In this document: positions 8,727 to 17,307 of the stretch, one piece after another
How the letters are laid out: each line of letters opens with the position of its first letter
Numbering within the stretch: the stretch's first letter is position 1
Source: Clostridia bacterium
GTDB taxonomy: Bacteria; Bacillota; Clostridia; Christensenellales; Aristaeellaceae
Length of the DNA: 64,000 bases
Direction: 5' to 3'
Assembly (NCBI GenBank): GCA_017938695.1
Contig: JAGBBA010000042.1
Coordinates: 1 to 64,000, forward strand
Position numbers and translations under genes: made by a program
Notes under the pieces: generated by a model
What the model was told of the DNA's origin: nothing
Database searches by the model: none
What the model saw: the letters and a program-made list of their open reading frames with translations, nothing else

Positions 8727-8876
8727 AATGTGGCTGATTTTGCAGAATTGTGGACGCTGGTGCAAGATGTGCAGCGAGCACAAATGGTACAGTATTTGTA
8801 GAAAACAACCTGATTCAAGCCGAATTGCACATCTTCGACACAGGCTTGAACCAGAGGACAACAAGGAGGTTTGTAT
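8727..8876 (+). promoter_or_regulatory. Structured leader before the ABC importer operon
   Basis: This 150-nt gap holds two interlocked inverted repeats: AAGATGTGCA (8764-8773) with TGCACATCTT (8826-8835), and TTCAAGCC (8814-8821) with GGCTTGAA (8843-8850). The two pairs overlap in order, so they would form alternative or pseudoknotted structures in RNA, or be two operator pairs in DNA. No confident -35/-10 pair was seen. It is the natural regulatory region for the importer genes and could be the target of the AraC protein encoded just upstream. Confidence 0.4.
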
Positions 8877-9806
8877 ATGGAGCTTTCCGCGGCACCTAAG
8901 AAGCATACTTGGCGGCGTGACTGGAAGATGAACAAGTGGCTGTACTTCCTGGCCATTCCGATCTTCCTGTACTTCTTGATCTTCCACTACCTGCCCATGT
9001 TCGGCCTGGTGATTTCCTTCCAGGATTTCAAGCCCCAGCGCGGCGTGCTGGGCAGCGAGTGGGTCGGCTTTAAGAACTTCGCCGACTTCTTCGGCGGACC
9101 GAATTTCTGGACCATCCTGCGCAACACGCTGGTTATCAGCGGCCTGGGCATGGCGGTTAGTTTCCCGTTGACGATCATCTATGCACTGATGCTCAATGAG
9201 ATCCGCTGCACATGGTTCAAAAAGACGGTGCAGACCATCCACTACATGCCCTACTTCATCTCTATGGTGGTTGTCTGCGGTCTGATCATCGAGTTTTGCT
9301 CCACCAACGGTATGATTACCAACCTGCTGGTGAATGTGTTCGGCATCCGGCGGGAGAACCTGTTGCAGAACCCGGATTACTTCTGGGCCATCAACCTGAT
9401 TTCCGACATCTGGAAGGGCCTTGGATATGGCGCGATTTTCTTCGTGTCCGCCATTACCTCTGTCGGACAGGAGCTTTACGAAGCCGCTGCCATTGACGGC
9501 GCTGGACGCCTCCGCCGGGCATGGCACATCACCTTGCCGGGTATCACGCCGGCGATCGTCACCATGCTGGTGCTCAACTGCGGCATGATCCTGCAGGTGG
9601 GCAGCGACAAGATCCTTCTTCTGTACAATGCCAGCATCTACGAAACGGCAGACGTCATCTCCACCCATGTGCAGCGCATGGGCATTGAGAAAATGCAGTA
9701 CGGCTATGCCTCTGCGGTGGGTCTGTTCAACTCGGTGGTAGGCACCATTCTGCTGCTTACCTCCAACTGCATCAGCCGCAAGCTGACCGACACCGGTGTG
9801 ATTTAA
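8877..9806 (+). CDS. Sugar ABC transporter permease, LplB-like
   Basis: 309-residue membrane protein with six predicted transmembrane helices, one of the two channel subunits of a CUT1-type carbohydrate importer. The ATG at 8877 is chosen because AAGGAGGT ends 6 nt before it. The opening WLYFLAIPIFLYFLIFHYLPMFG-type helix and GLVISFQDFKP are typical of the LplB/YteP subfamily. The cytoplasmic EAA loop is YEAAAIDGAGRLRRAWHITL near residues 198-217. It is followed after 13 nt by the partner permease. No ATPase gene accompanies the pair; as in other LplB/YtcP systems a shared MsmX-type ATPase encoded elsewhere is expected. Confidence 0.9.
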   Translation: MELSAAPKKHTWRRDWKMNKWLYFLAIPIFLYFLIFHYLPMFGLVISFQDFKPQRGVLGSEWVGFKNFADFFGGPNFWTILRNTLVISGLGMAVSFPLTIIYALMLNEIRCTWFKKTVQTIHYMPYFISMVVVCGLIIEFCSTNGMITNLLVNVFGIRRENLLQNPDYFWAINLISDIWKGLGYGAIFFVSAITSVGQELYEAAAIDGAGRLRRAWHITLPGITPAIVTMLVLNCGMILQVGSDKILLLYNASIYETADVISTHVQRMGIEKMQYGYASAVGLFNSVVGTILLLTSNCISRKLTDTGVI

Positions 9807-9819
9807 GGAGGCGGTACAC

Positions 9820-10710
9820 ATGATTGAAAAGAATAATCCCAGCCGCATCCTGTTCAACATCCTCAACTACGGCTTCATGGCGGCATTTGCCATCGTCTGC
9901 ATCGCGCCGCTGTGGCACGTGCTGATGGCCTCCCTGAGCAATCCCCGCATGTTGATCATGAACACGGGATTGTTGTGGAAGCCTGCGGGCGAGATCACCT
10001 TCAAGGGTTACGAGCTGGTTTTCCGCAATGGCAACATCCTGGGCGGCTACGGCAACACGCTGCTGTATGTGGCCTGGCACGCGGTCGTCGGCACCTTCTT
10101 CACGCTGATCGCGGGCTACCTTGTCTCCCGCAAGGATTTCAAGTTGCAGATCCCGCTGCTGCTGTTCATCATGTTCACGATGATGTTCAACGGCGGCCTC
10201 ATCCCCACTTATCAGGTGCAGCGCGCCATCGGTCTGATCAACAACAAGTGGGCGATGATGATCCCCGGCATGATCGGCGCGTTCTATGTGGTGATGATCA
10301 AATCCGCCTTTGAACAGTTGTCTCCCAGCTACGAGGAATCCGCCAAGCTGGATGGCGCAGGTCCGCTGACCATCCTCTTCCGCATCCTGACCCCGCTGAT
10401 CATGCCCAGCCTGGCAGTGGTCATCATGTTCTCGGTGGTCATGCAGTGGAACAGCTGGTATCCGGCTTCTGTCTATCTGCCCATGTCCCGCGAGGACTGG
10501 CCGCTGCAGCTGTTCATGCGCGAAGTGCTGGTGCAGAATAATACTGCCAAGATCATCTCCGGTGCGGACGCTGCCGCCAAGGCGGACCTGACCAGCAATC
10601 TGGTCAAATACTGCGTATCCATCGTGGGTACGCTGCCCATCCTGTGCGCTTACCCCTTTGCCCAGAAGTACTTCGTCAAGGGCGTGACCCTGGGCGGCGT
10701 AAAGGGCTAA
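9820..10710 (+). CDS. Sugar ABC transporter permease, YtcP/LplC-like
   Basis: 296-residue second permease of the CUT1 importer, with six predicted transmembrane helices. Its EAA loop is YEESAKLDGAGPLTILFRIL near residues 170-189, followed by the expected TPLIMPSLAVV helix. AGGAGG precedes the start. The C-terminus ends in the short KYFVKGVTLGGVKG tail typical of YtcP-type permeases. It forms a heterodimer with the product of 8877-9806 and receives substrate from the binding protein encoded 70 nt downstream. Imported substrates of this subfamily are usually oligosaccharides; the neighbouring GH94 and GH3 enzymes suggest beta-linked glucosides here. Confidence 0.9.
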   Translation: MIEKNNPSRILFNILNYGFMAAFAIVCIAPLWHVLMASLSNPRMLIMNTGLLWKPAGEITFKGYELVFRNGNILGGYGNTLLYVAWHAVVGTFFTLIAGYLVSRKDFKLQIPLLLFIMFTMMFNGGLIPTYQVQRAIGLINNKWAMMIPGMIGAFYVVMIKSAFEQLSPSYEESAKLDGAGPLTILFRILTPLIMPSLAVVIMFSVVMQWNSWYPASVYLPMSREDWPLQLFMREVLVQNNTAKIISGADAAAKADLTSNLVKYCVSIVGTLPILCAYPFAQKYFVKGVTLGGVKG

Positions 10711-10780
10711 AAATCCCGGCTCAAACGGAAGGAGCAAGCCTTCCGACAGCAATACGACCATCTTTCAAGGAGGTAAACCC

Positions 10781-12436
10781 ATGAAAAAGCTCTTGTCCCT
10801 CGTGCTGGCTGTCATGCTGGTGCTCTCTGCCATGCCTGCGCTGGCGGATGATATGCCCGCAGACGACCTGACCAAGCATCGCTCCATGACGGCGTTCCTT
10901 GCCGTGGACGACTACCGTTACTTCGGTACCAAGGATCAGTCCCCTGTGATGCAGTACCTGATGGAGAAGTACAATTTCTCCATTGAGTTCCAGCACCCTG
11001 TGACCAACGGTGAAACCGAGGCCTTCAACAACATGCTGGGCAGCGGCTTCTACACTGACCTGATGGAGATCACCTACAGCACCCAGACCCCCGCAAACCT
11101 CTATGAGGACGGCGTGATCATCGATCTGGCCCCCTACATTGAAACCTACATGCCCAACTACTACGCCTATCTGAATGATCCGGCAAACATCAAGGTCAAG
11201 CAGGCAATGTATGACGATCAGGGCCATTGCTTCACCATCACCACCGAAGCTGGCGACGGCACTCCCTACGTGGGCTGGGGCGGCATGGTGTACCGCCGCG
11301 ACATCCTGGAGACCATGACCGGCGGCAACGTGGCGTTCCCCTCCGGCAACGATGAACCCATCACCGTAGCCGACTGGGAGTACATGCTGGAGCTGATGAA
11401 ACAGTACTTCACCGCAAGCGGCCTGCCTGACACCGCCTGCCTGATGCTGCCTTGGCAGGGCTACTTCCCCACGGGCGAATTGGTTGCTGGCTTTGGCTGC
11501 TCCGGCGGCTGGCAGGTGAAGGACGGTGTGGTGTCCTACGGCACCACCACCCCCGAGTTCTATAACTATCTCGTCAAGATGCATGAGTGGTACGAGAAGG
11601 GCTACATCTATCAGGACTTCGCCTCCCGTGTGAACGACCTGTTCTTCCAGCCCAATCCTGCGCTGGTGTACGGCGGCTCTGCCGGTGTCTTCTTCGGAGG
11701 TAACTGGCAGCTGGCGGGCAAGATGTCCATCCCCGAGTATGGTCTGAACATGGACGTCCGCGCTGCTTCCGCGCCTGTGGACGAGGCCAACGGCCAGACC
11801 ACGGCTTTCCCCACGCTGGCGCTGTATGCAGCCTCTGGTGTTACCAGTACCGCTGGCGCATGGTGCGTGTCCACCTCCTGCAGCAAGGAGAACATGATCC
11901 GCTTCATGACCTGGGCTGACTTCCTCTTCACCGACGAAGGCGCGATGATGAAGAAGCATGGCTTCACCGGCGAACTGGCTGCGGCTGATCCCCTCTATGT
12001 GGAACTGGGCCTGGAAAAGGGCACCTACTGGTTCGACGAGAACGGCGAGTTCCAGGTTGACCCCAAGACCACCGACGGTTCTCTGGAGATGACCGGCCTG
12101 AACGGCAACCGTCTGCCCGGCCGTAACATCAACAAGTACGAGTACGAGCGCACTGAGCAGGTGTGGCTGGACGCCAATGCGGTCTGGACGCGTTACGGCG
12201 ATGCGGGCGATTTCCCCGTCAGCGCTGTTGGCACTGCCAAGGAAGAAGCCGAGCTGGCTGACTACTACGCCACCTTCAACGACTACCAGAACAGCATGGT
12301 TGTCAAGTTCATCATGGGTACCGAGGAGCTGACCCCTGAATCCTACGCTGCCTATGTGGAGCAGATGAACAAGTTTGGCGTAGAGGAGTCCATCAAGATC
12401 AAGCAGGCGATCTACGACCGCTTCATGGCCCGCTAA
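10781..12436 (+). CDS. Extracellular solute-binding protein of the sugar importer
   Basis: 551-residue periplasmic-type binding protein, the usual length for the large LipO-like binding proteins that work with LplB/YtcP permeases. AAGGAGG precedes the start. The N-terminus MKKLLSLVLAVMLVLSAMPA is a Sec signal with a predicted signal peptidase I site after ALA. No cysteine is present for lipid attachment, although binding proteins of Gram-positive cells are normally lipoproteins. The mature part is rich in aromatic residues (WGGMVYRRDI, LPWQGYFPTGE, YEKGYIYQDF), as expected for sugar stacking. It is followed by a stable hairpin, so it is probably expressed more strongly than the enzymes downstream. 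Confidence 0.9.
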   Translation: MKKLLSLVLAVMLVLSAMPALADDMPADDLTKHRSMTAFLAVDDYRYFGTKDQSPVMQYLMEKYNFSIEFQHPVTNGETEAFNNMLGSGFYTDLMEITYSTQTPANLYEDGVIIDLAPYIETYMPNYYAYLNDPANIKVKQAMYDDQGHCFTITTEAGDGTPYVGWGGMVYRRDILETMTGGNVAFPSGNDEPITVADWEYMLELMKQYFTASGLPDTACLMLPWQGYFPTGELVAGFGCSGGWQVKDGVVSYGTTTPEFYNYLVKMHEWYEKGYIYQDFASRVNDLFFQPNPALVYGGSAGVFFGGNWQLAGKMSIPEYGLNMDVRAASAPVDEANGQTTAFPTLALYAASGVTSTAGAWCVSTSCSKENMIRFMTWADFLFTDEGAMMKKHGFTGELAAADPLYVELGLEKGTYWFDENGEFQVDPKTTDGSLEMTGLNGNRLPGRNINKYEYERTEQVWLDANAVWTRYGDAGDFPVSAVGTAKEEAELADYYATFNDYQNSMVVKFIMGTEELTPESYAAYVEQMNKFGVEESIKIKQAIYDRFMAR

Positions 12437-12447
12437 AGCAATTTCAG

Positions 12448-12476
12448 CCGGGGAATGGGTTGGTTCCATTCCCCGG
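12448..12476 (+). terminator. Intercistronic hairpin after the binding-protein gene
   Basis: CCGGGGAATGG (12448-12458) pairs with CCATTCCCCGG (12466-12476) across a 7-nt loop. There is no T-run, so it is more likely a processing or partial attenuation signal that raises binding-protein mRNA over the downstream enzyme genes than a full terminator. A second imperfect stem built on GGGCAA / TTGCCC follows at about 12493-12522. Confidence 0.6.
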
Positions 12477-12559
12477 CGTCCCCGGATAGAAAAGGGCAAA
12501 GGAGCGCCCCTTGCCCCTTTGTCCTTTTCTGTTCAGGAATACGATTCAGGAGGCACCTT

Positions 12560-14875
12560 ATGAACAAGCCTGTATACGAATTTGCCAATGACGAAAAAAG
12601 CTGCATCATCCACGATCCCCAGCCGCCGCGCTACTGGTTCAACTACCTGTGGAACGAGAATGGCTACTGCGCGCAGGTGTCCCAGATGGGGCATGGACGC
12701 AGCTATTACATCAACGAGCGCGCCGATATGTGCATGATTACCAATAACGATGCACGCTATATCTACCTGCGGGACGATGTGACCGGCGACGCTTGGAACA
12801 TTGGTCAGGGGCCGCTGAACACGCCGGTGGAGGAGTACCGGTGTGAGCACAGCATGGCATTTTCGCAGGCGTCCTCTGTGCGGCGGGGAATCGCCGCGTC
12901 GTGGCGCATCCATGTGCCGCAGGACGGCTTCCATGAGGTGTGGACGGTGAAGCTGCGTAACCGCACGGAGGAAGTCCGCCAGCTGAGTATGTTTTCCGCC
13001 GTGACCTTCGAGCTGGAGGGCTTCAAGTACCCCCGTTATTACGAGATGTACCGCTGCATGGAGTCCGCCTATGATGCGGATTTACAGGGCATGTACTGCA
13101 AGTCCAGCCACCCCTTCGCGCCGCACAAGCGATACAATGCCTACCTGGCCTGCTCCGAGCCTGCTCACGCCTGGGACGGCGATCTGGCGGCCTTCTGCGG
13201 CGCGACGGGCTCCATCACCAAGCAGGACGCCTCTGCCTATGCGCTGTTCCAGCGGCCCAAGGTCGTCATGGAAGGGCTGGACTGCACCAAGTCTGCTGCA
13301 GCGCTGTTCATCCTCGGCGGCGTTTTGCAGCACAAGATCACCCTCCAGCCCGGGGAGGAAAAAACGCTGACCCTCGTGCTGGGCGTGAGCGAATCCATCG
13401 AGGAGGCCCGCAGCGTCCGCAGCCGCTATGTGGATCAGCGGATGGTGGAGAACGAGCTGGCTGCTACCACCGCCTACAATCTGAGCAAATACGAAAACCT
13501 GTCCATGCACACGCCGGACGGGAAGATCAACCACGTCATGAACTGGTGGCTGAAAAAGCAGATCGACTGCTGCATCGTGGGCAAGAAGGGTGTGCGTGAC
13601 AATCTGCAAATCGCCGTGGCGCTGCTGAATTACCGGCAGGACAAGGCGAAGGCAGAGATCATCGAGTGCCTGCGCCATCAGTTTCAGGATGGCCATGGCG
13701 TGCTGACCTGGTACCCCTACGACGACACCCGCTATTCCGACCAGCCCTTCTGGATCATCTGGGCGGTGTGCGAGCTGATCAAGGAAACCGGCGATCTGTC
13801 CATCCTTGATTTGGACGTAGAATGGCAGGACGGCGGCAGCGCCAACGTGCTTCAGCACCTGAAGGCCGCTGTGGGCTGTCTTCTGGGCAACCGCGGCCCC
13901 AATGGGCTGATGCGCATTTTCTTCGCCGACTGGAATGATGCGCTGAACATCACCACGGACGAATATGCTGAGTCCGTCATGCTGTCCCATCAGACCTGCC
14001 TGGCCCTGCGGGAGCTGGAGACGCTCATGCGGCATGCGGGCAACATTGCCTATGCGGATGAGCTGTCCGGCGAGCGAGAAGCTCTCGTCCACCTCATCAA
14101 CGAAATAGCGTGGGACGGCGAGTGGTATATGCGCGCCCTGAGCCGCGAGGAGAACATCGGCAGCAAGCACAGCGAGGGCAGCAAGATCTATATCAACGCC
14201 CAGACCTGGGCCGTGCTGGGCGATGTGGTGGACGCGGAGAAGCTGCCCGCCCTCATCGCCACCGTGGACAGCATGGAGCATGATTTCGGCTTCCCGTTGA
14301 ACATGCCGCCCTACGAGGGCTACACGCCCCACACCGGCCGCATGAGCGGCATGCTGCCCGGTCTATTTGAAAACGGCGGTGTGTACTGCCATGCCACGGG
14401 CTTCAAGATCCTCATGGACTGCAAGCTGGGGCGCGGAGAAAAGGCGCTGCAGACGCTGAAAAAGATCATGCCCGACAGCGACAAGAACCCCTCTATGCGC
14501 TCTGGCGCGGAGCCTTATGTGTTTACCAACTGCTATGCCACCCACCCGCTGTACTACGGCAAGTCCTACTGGTCGTGGACGACAGGCACCTCTGCATGGT
14601 GCATGATGGGCCTGTATGAGGGCATCCTCGGTGTGAAGCGGGACTACGCCGGCCTGACCATTGCCCCCTGCTTCCCGCCGGAATGGGAGCAGGCGGAGAT
14701 GACCCGCACCTTCCGGGGCGCGAAATATCATATCGTCATTCACAATCCGCAGCATATTGAAACAGACCGTGTGTCCATCATCCTGGACGGAGAAGCCATC
14801 GCGGGCAACACCCTGCCCGTGCTGGCGGACGGCAAACTGCACGAGGTCAGCGTGACCATCACCAAGGAGGATTGA
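12560..14875 (+). CDS. Divergent GH94-like glycoside phosphorylase
   Basis: 771-residue cytoplasmic protein. CAGGAGG precedes the start at 12560. It has the GH94 layout: N-terminal beta-sandwich (residues ~1-270), linker helices, (alpha/alpha)6 barrel (~300-690) and a C-terminal jelly roll. The catalytic aspartate is in FADWNDALN (D457), and the late motif WTTGTSAW matches the phosphate-site region of the family. The segment equivalent to [12 protein letters not shown] of cellobiose phosphorylase is reduced to KKGVRDNLQ, and the acceptor loops are shorter than in the second GH94 of this window (814 residues). The enzyme is predicted to cleave a beta-linked sugar with phosphate to give a sugar 1-phosphate, but the disaccharide is probably not cellobiose. 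The gene ends 3 nt before the next start. Confidence 0.8.
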   Translation: MNKPVYEFANDEKSCIIHDPQPPRYWFNYLWNENGYCAQVSQMGHGRSYYINERADMCMITNNDARYIYLRDDVTGDAWNIGQGPLNTPVEEYRCEHSMAFSQASSVRRGIAASWRIHVPQDGFHEVWTVKLRNRTEEVRQLSMFSAVTFELEGFKYPRYYEMYRCMESAYDADLQGMYCKSSHPFAPHKRYNAYLACSEPAHAWDGDLAAFCGATGSITKQDASAYALFQRPKVVMEGLDCTKSAAALFILGGVLQHKITLQPGEEKTLTLVLGVSESIEEARSVRSRYVDQRMVENELAATTAYNLSKYENLSMHTPDGKINHVMNWWLKKQIDCCIVGKKGVRDNLQIAVALLNYRQDKAKAEIIECLRHQFQDGHGVLTWYPYDDTRYSDQPFWIIWAVCELIKETGDLSILDLDVEWQDGGSANVLQHLKAAVGCLLGNRGPNGLMRIFFADWNDALNITTDEYAESVMLSHQTCLALRELETLMRHAGNIAYADELSGEREALVHLINEIAWDGEWYMRALSREENIGSKHSEGSKIYINAQTWAVLGDVVDAEKLPALIATVDSMEHDFGFPLNMPPYEGYTPHTGRMSGMLPGLFENGGVYCHATGFKILMDCKLGRGEKALQTLKKIMPDSDKNPSMRSGAEPYVFTNCYATHPLYYGKSYWSWTTGTSAWCMMGLYEGILGVKRDYAGLTIAPCFPPEWEQAEMTRTFRGAKYHIVIHNPQHIETDRVSIILDGEAIAGNTLPVLADGKLHEVSVTITKED

Positions 14876-14878
14876 GCC

Positions 14879-17293
14879 ATGATCCAGAACATCCGCATCC
14901 ATAAAGCCGAACCCAATGTGGGCGCGTGGGATTTCTCCCACCTGCTGGACGCACCTGCGGGCAAGCACGGCTTTGTGCAGGCCAAGAACGGCCACCTGTA
15001 TTTTGAAGATGGCCTGCGCGCCCGGTTTCTCGGCTTCAACGTGGCGGCGCGCTCCAATATGCCCGACCATGAAACCGCTGATAAAATGGCCGAGCGTTTC
15101 GCCTCCATGGGCGTGAACCTGATCCGCCTGCACGCAGCGGACAATATCCTCTCCGATGCGCCCTGCACCTGGACATGCAGCCCCGAAGCACCCCTGCTGG
15201 ATTATGCCAGCGGAAACAGCCGTGCCTTCCATCCCGTGGGATTGGAGCGCTTCGACTACTTCTTCGCCAAGCTGAAGGAGAAGGGCATCTACCTGCACAT
15301 TGACCTGCTGGTAGCCCGCTCCTTCGTGGAGGGGGACGAGCTGGACTATCCCGGCGAGATTCCGCCCACCACCAAGCGCTACCCCATGTACAACCACCGG
15401 CTGATTGAGCTGCAAAAGGAATACGCCCGCCAGCTGCTGTGCCATGTCAACCCCTACACTGGTTTGGCCATGGTGGACGATCCGGCTGTCATCACCGTGC
15501 AGATCAACAACGAGGAGAGCGCCATCAAGGTGCCCGGCGCTGATCTGCCCGAATACCGCCAGGAGGTGGAGAAGGAGTTCGGTCACTTCCTGCTGACCAA
15601 GTACCAGACCCGCGAGGCGCTGAAGGAAGCATGGACGCACGATGGCATCTGTGCTCTGGGCGATGAGGAAGACCCGGCGCAGGGCACTGTCCGCATCCTG
15701 GAGGGCGGCTTCTACCAGCCGGTGAATGACCCCAACGGCGACTGGCACGCACCCGACAGCCCGCCCCGTTATGCCGATTTCATGGAATTCGGCATCTGGA
15801 AGAACCGCAGCTTCTACCGCATGATGAAGGATTACCTGCGTTCTCTGGGCGTGAAGGTGCCAATCAACACCTCCAACCTGATCGCCGGTGCGGCGGATGT
15901 GTACGGTCACTCCGATGCGGATGTGATGGAGAACAACACCTACTTCAACCATCCCGTGCCGCCCTTTCATGAGGCGAGTACCCGCGTTTTCGGCCCTACG
16001 GAGTATGTGTCCGTCAACCCGCTGACGGTGCAGCGGGGTATCGGCTCCATGGCAACCACGCTGCTCAGCCTTGCCTCCGTGGCCATCATCCACGGCAAGC
16101 CCTTCATGATCAGCGAGTGGAATGACTACGGCCTGCATCCCTTCCACTCCACCTCCTTCGTGCATACCATCGCCTACGCCTGCCTCAACGACTGGGACGG
16201 CCTGATGCTCTACAACCACCACACCTCCGAAAACTGGGACGACCAGCCCGCGGACGAGATTCACTCCGTCTTTGACGCCTACAACGACCCGGCGCTGATC
16301 TGCCAGTGGGGCTTCATGGCCAGCGTGTTCCTCAAGGGGCTGGTTGCGCCTGCGAAGAATCGGGTGGACGTGGTTTACACCCAGAATGATCTGCTCACGC
16401 TGCCCAACTGGCACGCCATGCCCATGACCTTCCTGCCCTATGTGACCCAAATGCGCAATGTGTTCCTCGACGGCGGCGAGACCTATCAGGGGGATGCGGA
16501 TGTGGCGGTCAACGCGGGCTTCACCAACACAGGCAATCTGGCGGACGCCAGGCACGGCGTGTACTACGCATGGTCGCCTTATCGGGATGTAATGCGCCGC
16601 CACGCTGAACCCAACCGGCTGGCGCAGGCCGCGAAGAATACGGAGGAGATTCAGCCCGGCGTGCATCTGGGCCAGCAGGCGCTGGTGCTGGATGACATCG
16701 CTGCCATCGCGGGCAGCGGCGATTACCGAGCCTTTGCTGCAATCATGGACAAGGCGATGAAGCAGTGGGGGGTGATGCCCGGAAACACCGGCTATGTGGA
16801 CGGCAAGCTGATCTCCGACACGGGCGAGCTGGTCTTTGACCCTGACCACAGTCGGTTCAGCATTCGTGCCAAGGGATGCAGCTATTTCAGCGGCGTACCG
16901 GAGGGAAACATCCGTCTGGCGGAGAATGTTACTGTCAAATGCACGAATGAACGAATCTCTCTGTCCCTTCTGCCGGTGGAGGGCGATCTGTCCACCGCAA
17001 AGACTTTCCTGCTGACCGCCATGGGCAAGACCGGTGTGGACAAAACCGAGTACCAGTACCCCGACTACACCCAGCCCGGCCTGCCCTTCACCACCGTGAC
17101 CCTGAAGGGCAAGCTCTACGCTGAAACGCTGGAGGGCACCTTGACCGTACAGGCTGATTCCGCCACGCTGGAAATCCTGAACCCCGTGGGCGAGGTACTC
17201 GCGACCCTGCAGGGCGAAAAGAGTGCCGAAGGCGTGAACTTCGTGCTGGACGGCAGCATCCCCGGTGTGATGTTCCGGCTGATTCTCGAATGA
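14879..17293 (+). CDS. Clan GH-A glycoside hydrolase (GH5-like cellulase/glycosidase fold)
   Basis: 804-residue protein without a signal peptide. The N-terminal ~570 residues are a TIM barrel: FLGFNVAARSNMPD at the start, MGVNLIRLHA on strand 2, the acid/base pair in VQINNEES (N211, E212) and the nucleophile in MISEWNDYG (E413). The last ~200 residues are beta-rich. The NE and EW spacing is that of retaining clan GH-A enzymes. The family is close to GH5 or an unclassified relative, so the bond cleaved cannot be named; a beta-glycosidase or beta-galactosidase role on an imported oligosaccharide fits. The start lies 3 nt after the GH94 stop, and the stop overlaps the leader of the double GH3 gene. 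Translational coupling is likely. Confidence 0.75.
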   Translation: MIQNIRIHKAEPNVGAWDFSHLLDAPAGKHGFVQAKNGHLYFEDGLRARFLGFNVAARSNMPDHETADKMAERFASMGVNLIRLHAADNILSDAPCTWTCSPEAPLLDYASGNSRAFHPVGLERFDYFFAKLKEKGIYLHIDLLVARSFVEGDELDYPGEIPPTTKRYPMYNHRLIELQKEYARQLLCHVNPYTGLAMVDDPAVITVQINNEESAIKVPGADLPEYRQEVEKEFGHFLLTKYQTREALKEAWTHDGICALGDEEDPAQGTVRILEGGFYQPVNDPNGDWHAPDSPPRYADFMEFGIWKNRSFYRMMKDYLRSLGVKVPINTSNLIAGAADVYGHSDADVMENNTYFNHPVPPFHEASTRVFGPTEYVSVNPLTVQRGIGSMATTLLSLASVAIIHGKPFMISEWNDYGLHPFHSTSFVHTIAYACLNDWDGLMLYNHHTSENWDDQPADEIHSVFDAYNDPALICQWGFMASVFLKGLVAPAKNRVDVVYTQNDLLTLPNWHAMPMTFLPYVTQMRNVFLDGGETYQGDADVAVNAGFTNTGNLADARHGVYYAWSPYRDVMRRHAEPNRLAQAAKNTEEIQPGVHLGQQALVLDDIAAIAGSGDYRAFAAIMDKAMKQWGVMPGNTGYVDGKLISDTGELVFDPDHSRFSIRAKGCSYFSGVPEGNIRLAENVTVKCTNERISLSLLPVEGDLSTAKTFLLTAMGKTGVDKTEYQYPDYTQPGLPFTTVTLKGKLYAETLEGTLTVQADSATLEILNPVGEVLATLQGEKSAEGVNFVLDGSIPGVMFRLILE

Positions 17294-17307
17294 CAGGAGG
17301 CTTCCAC

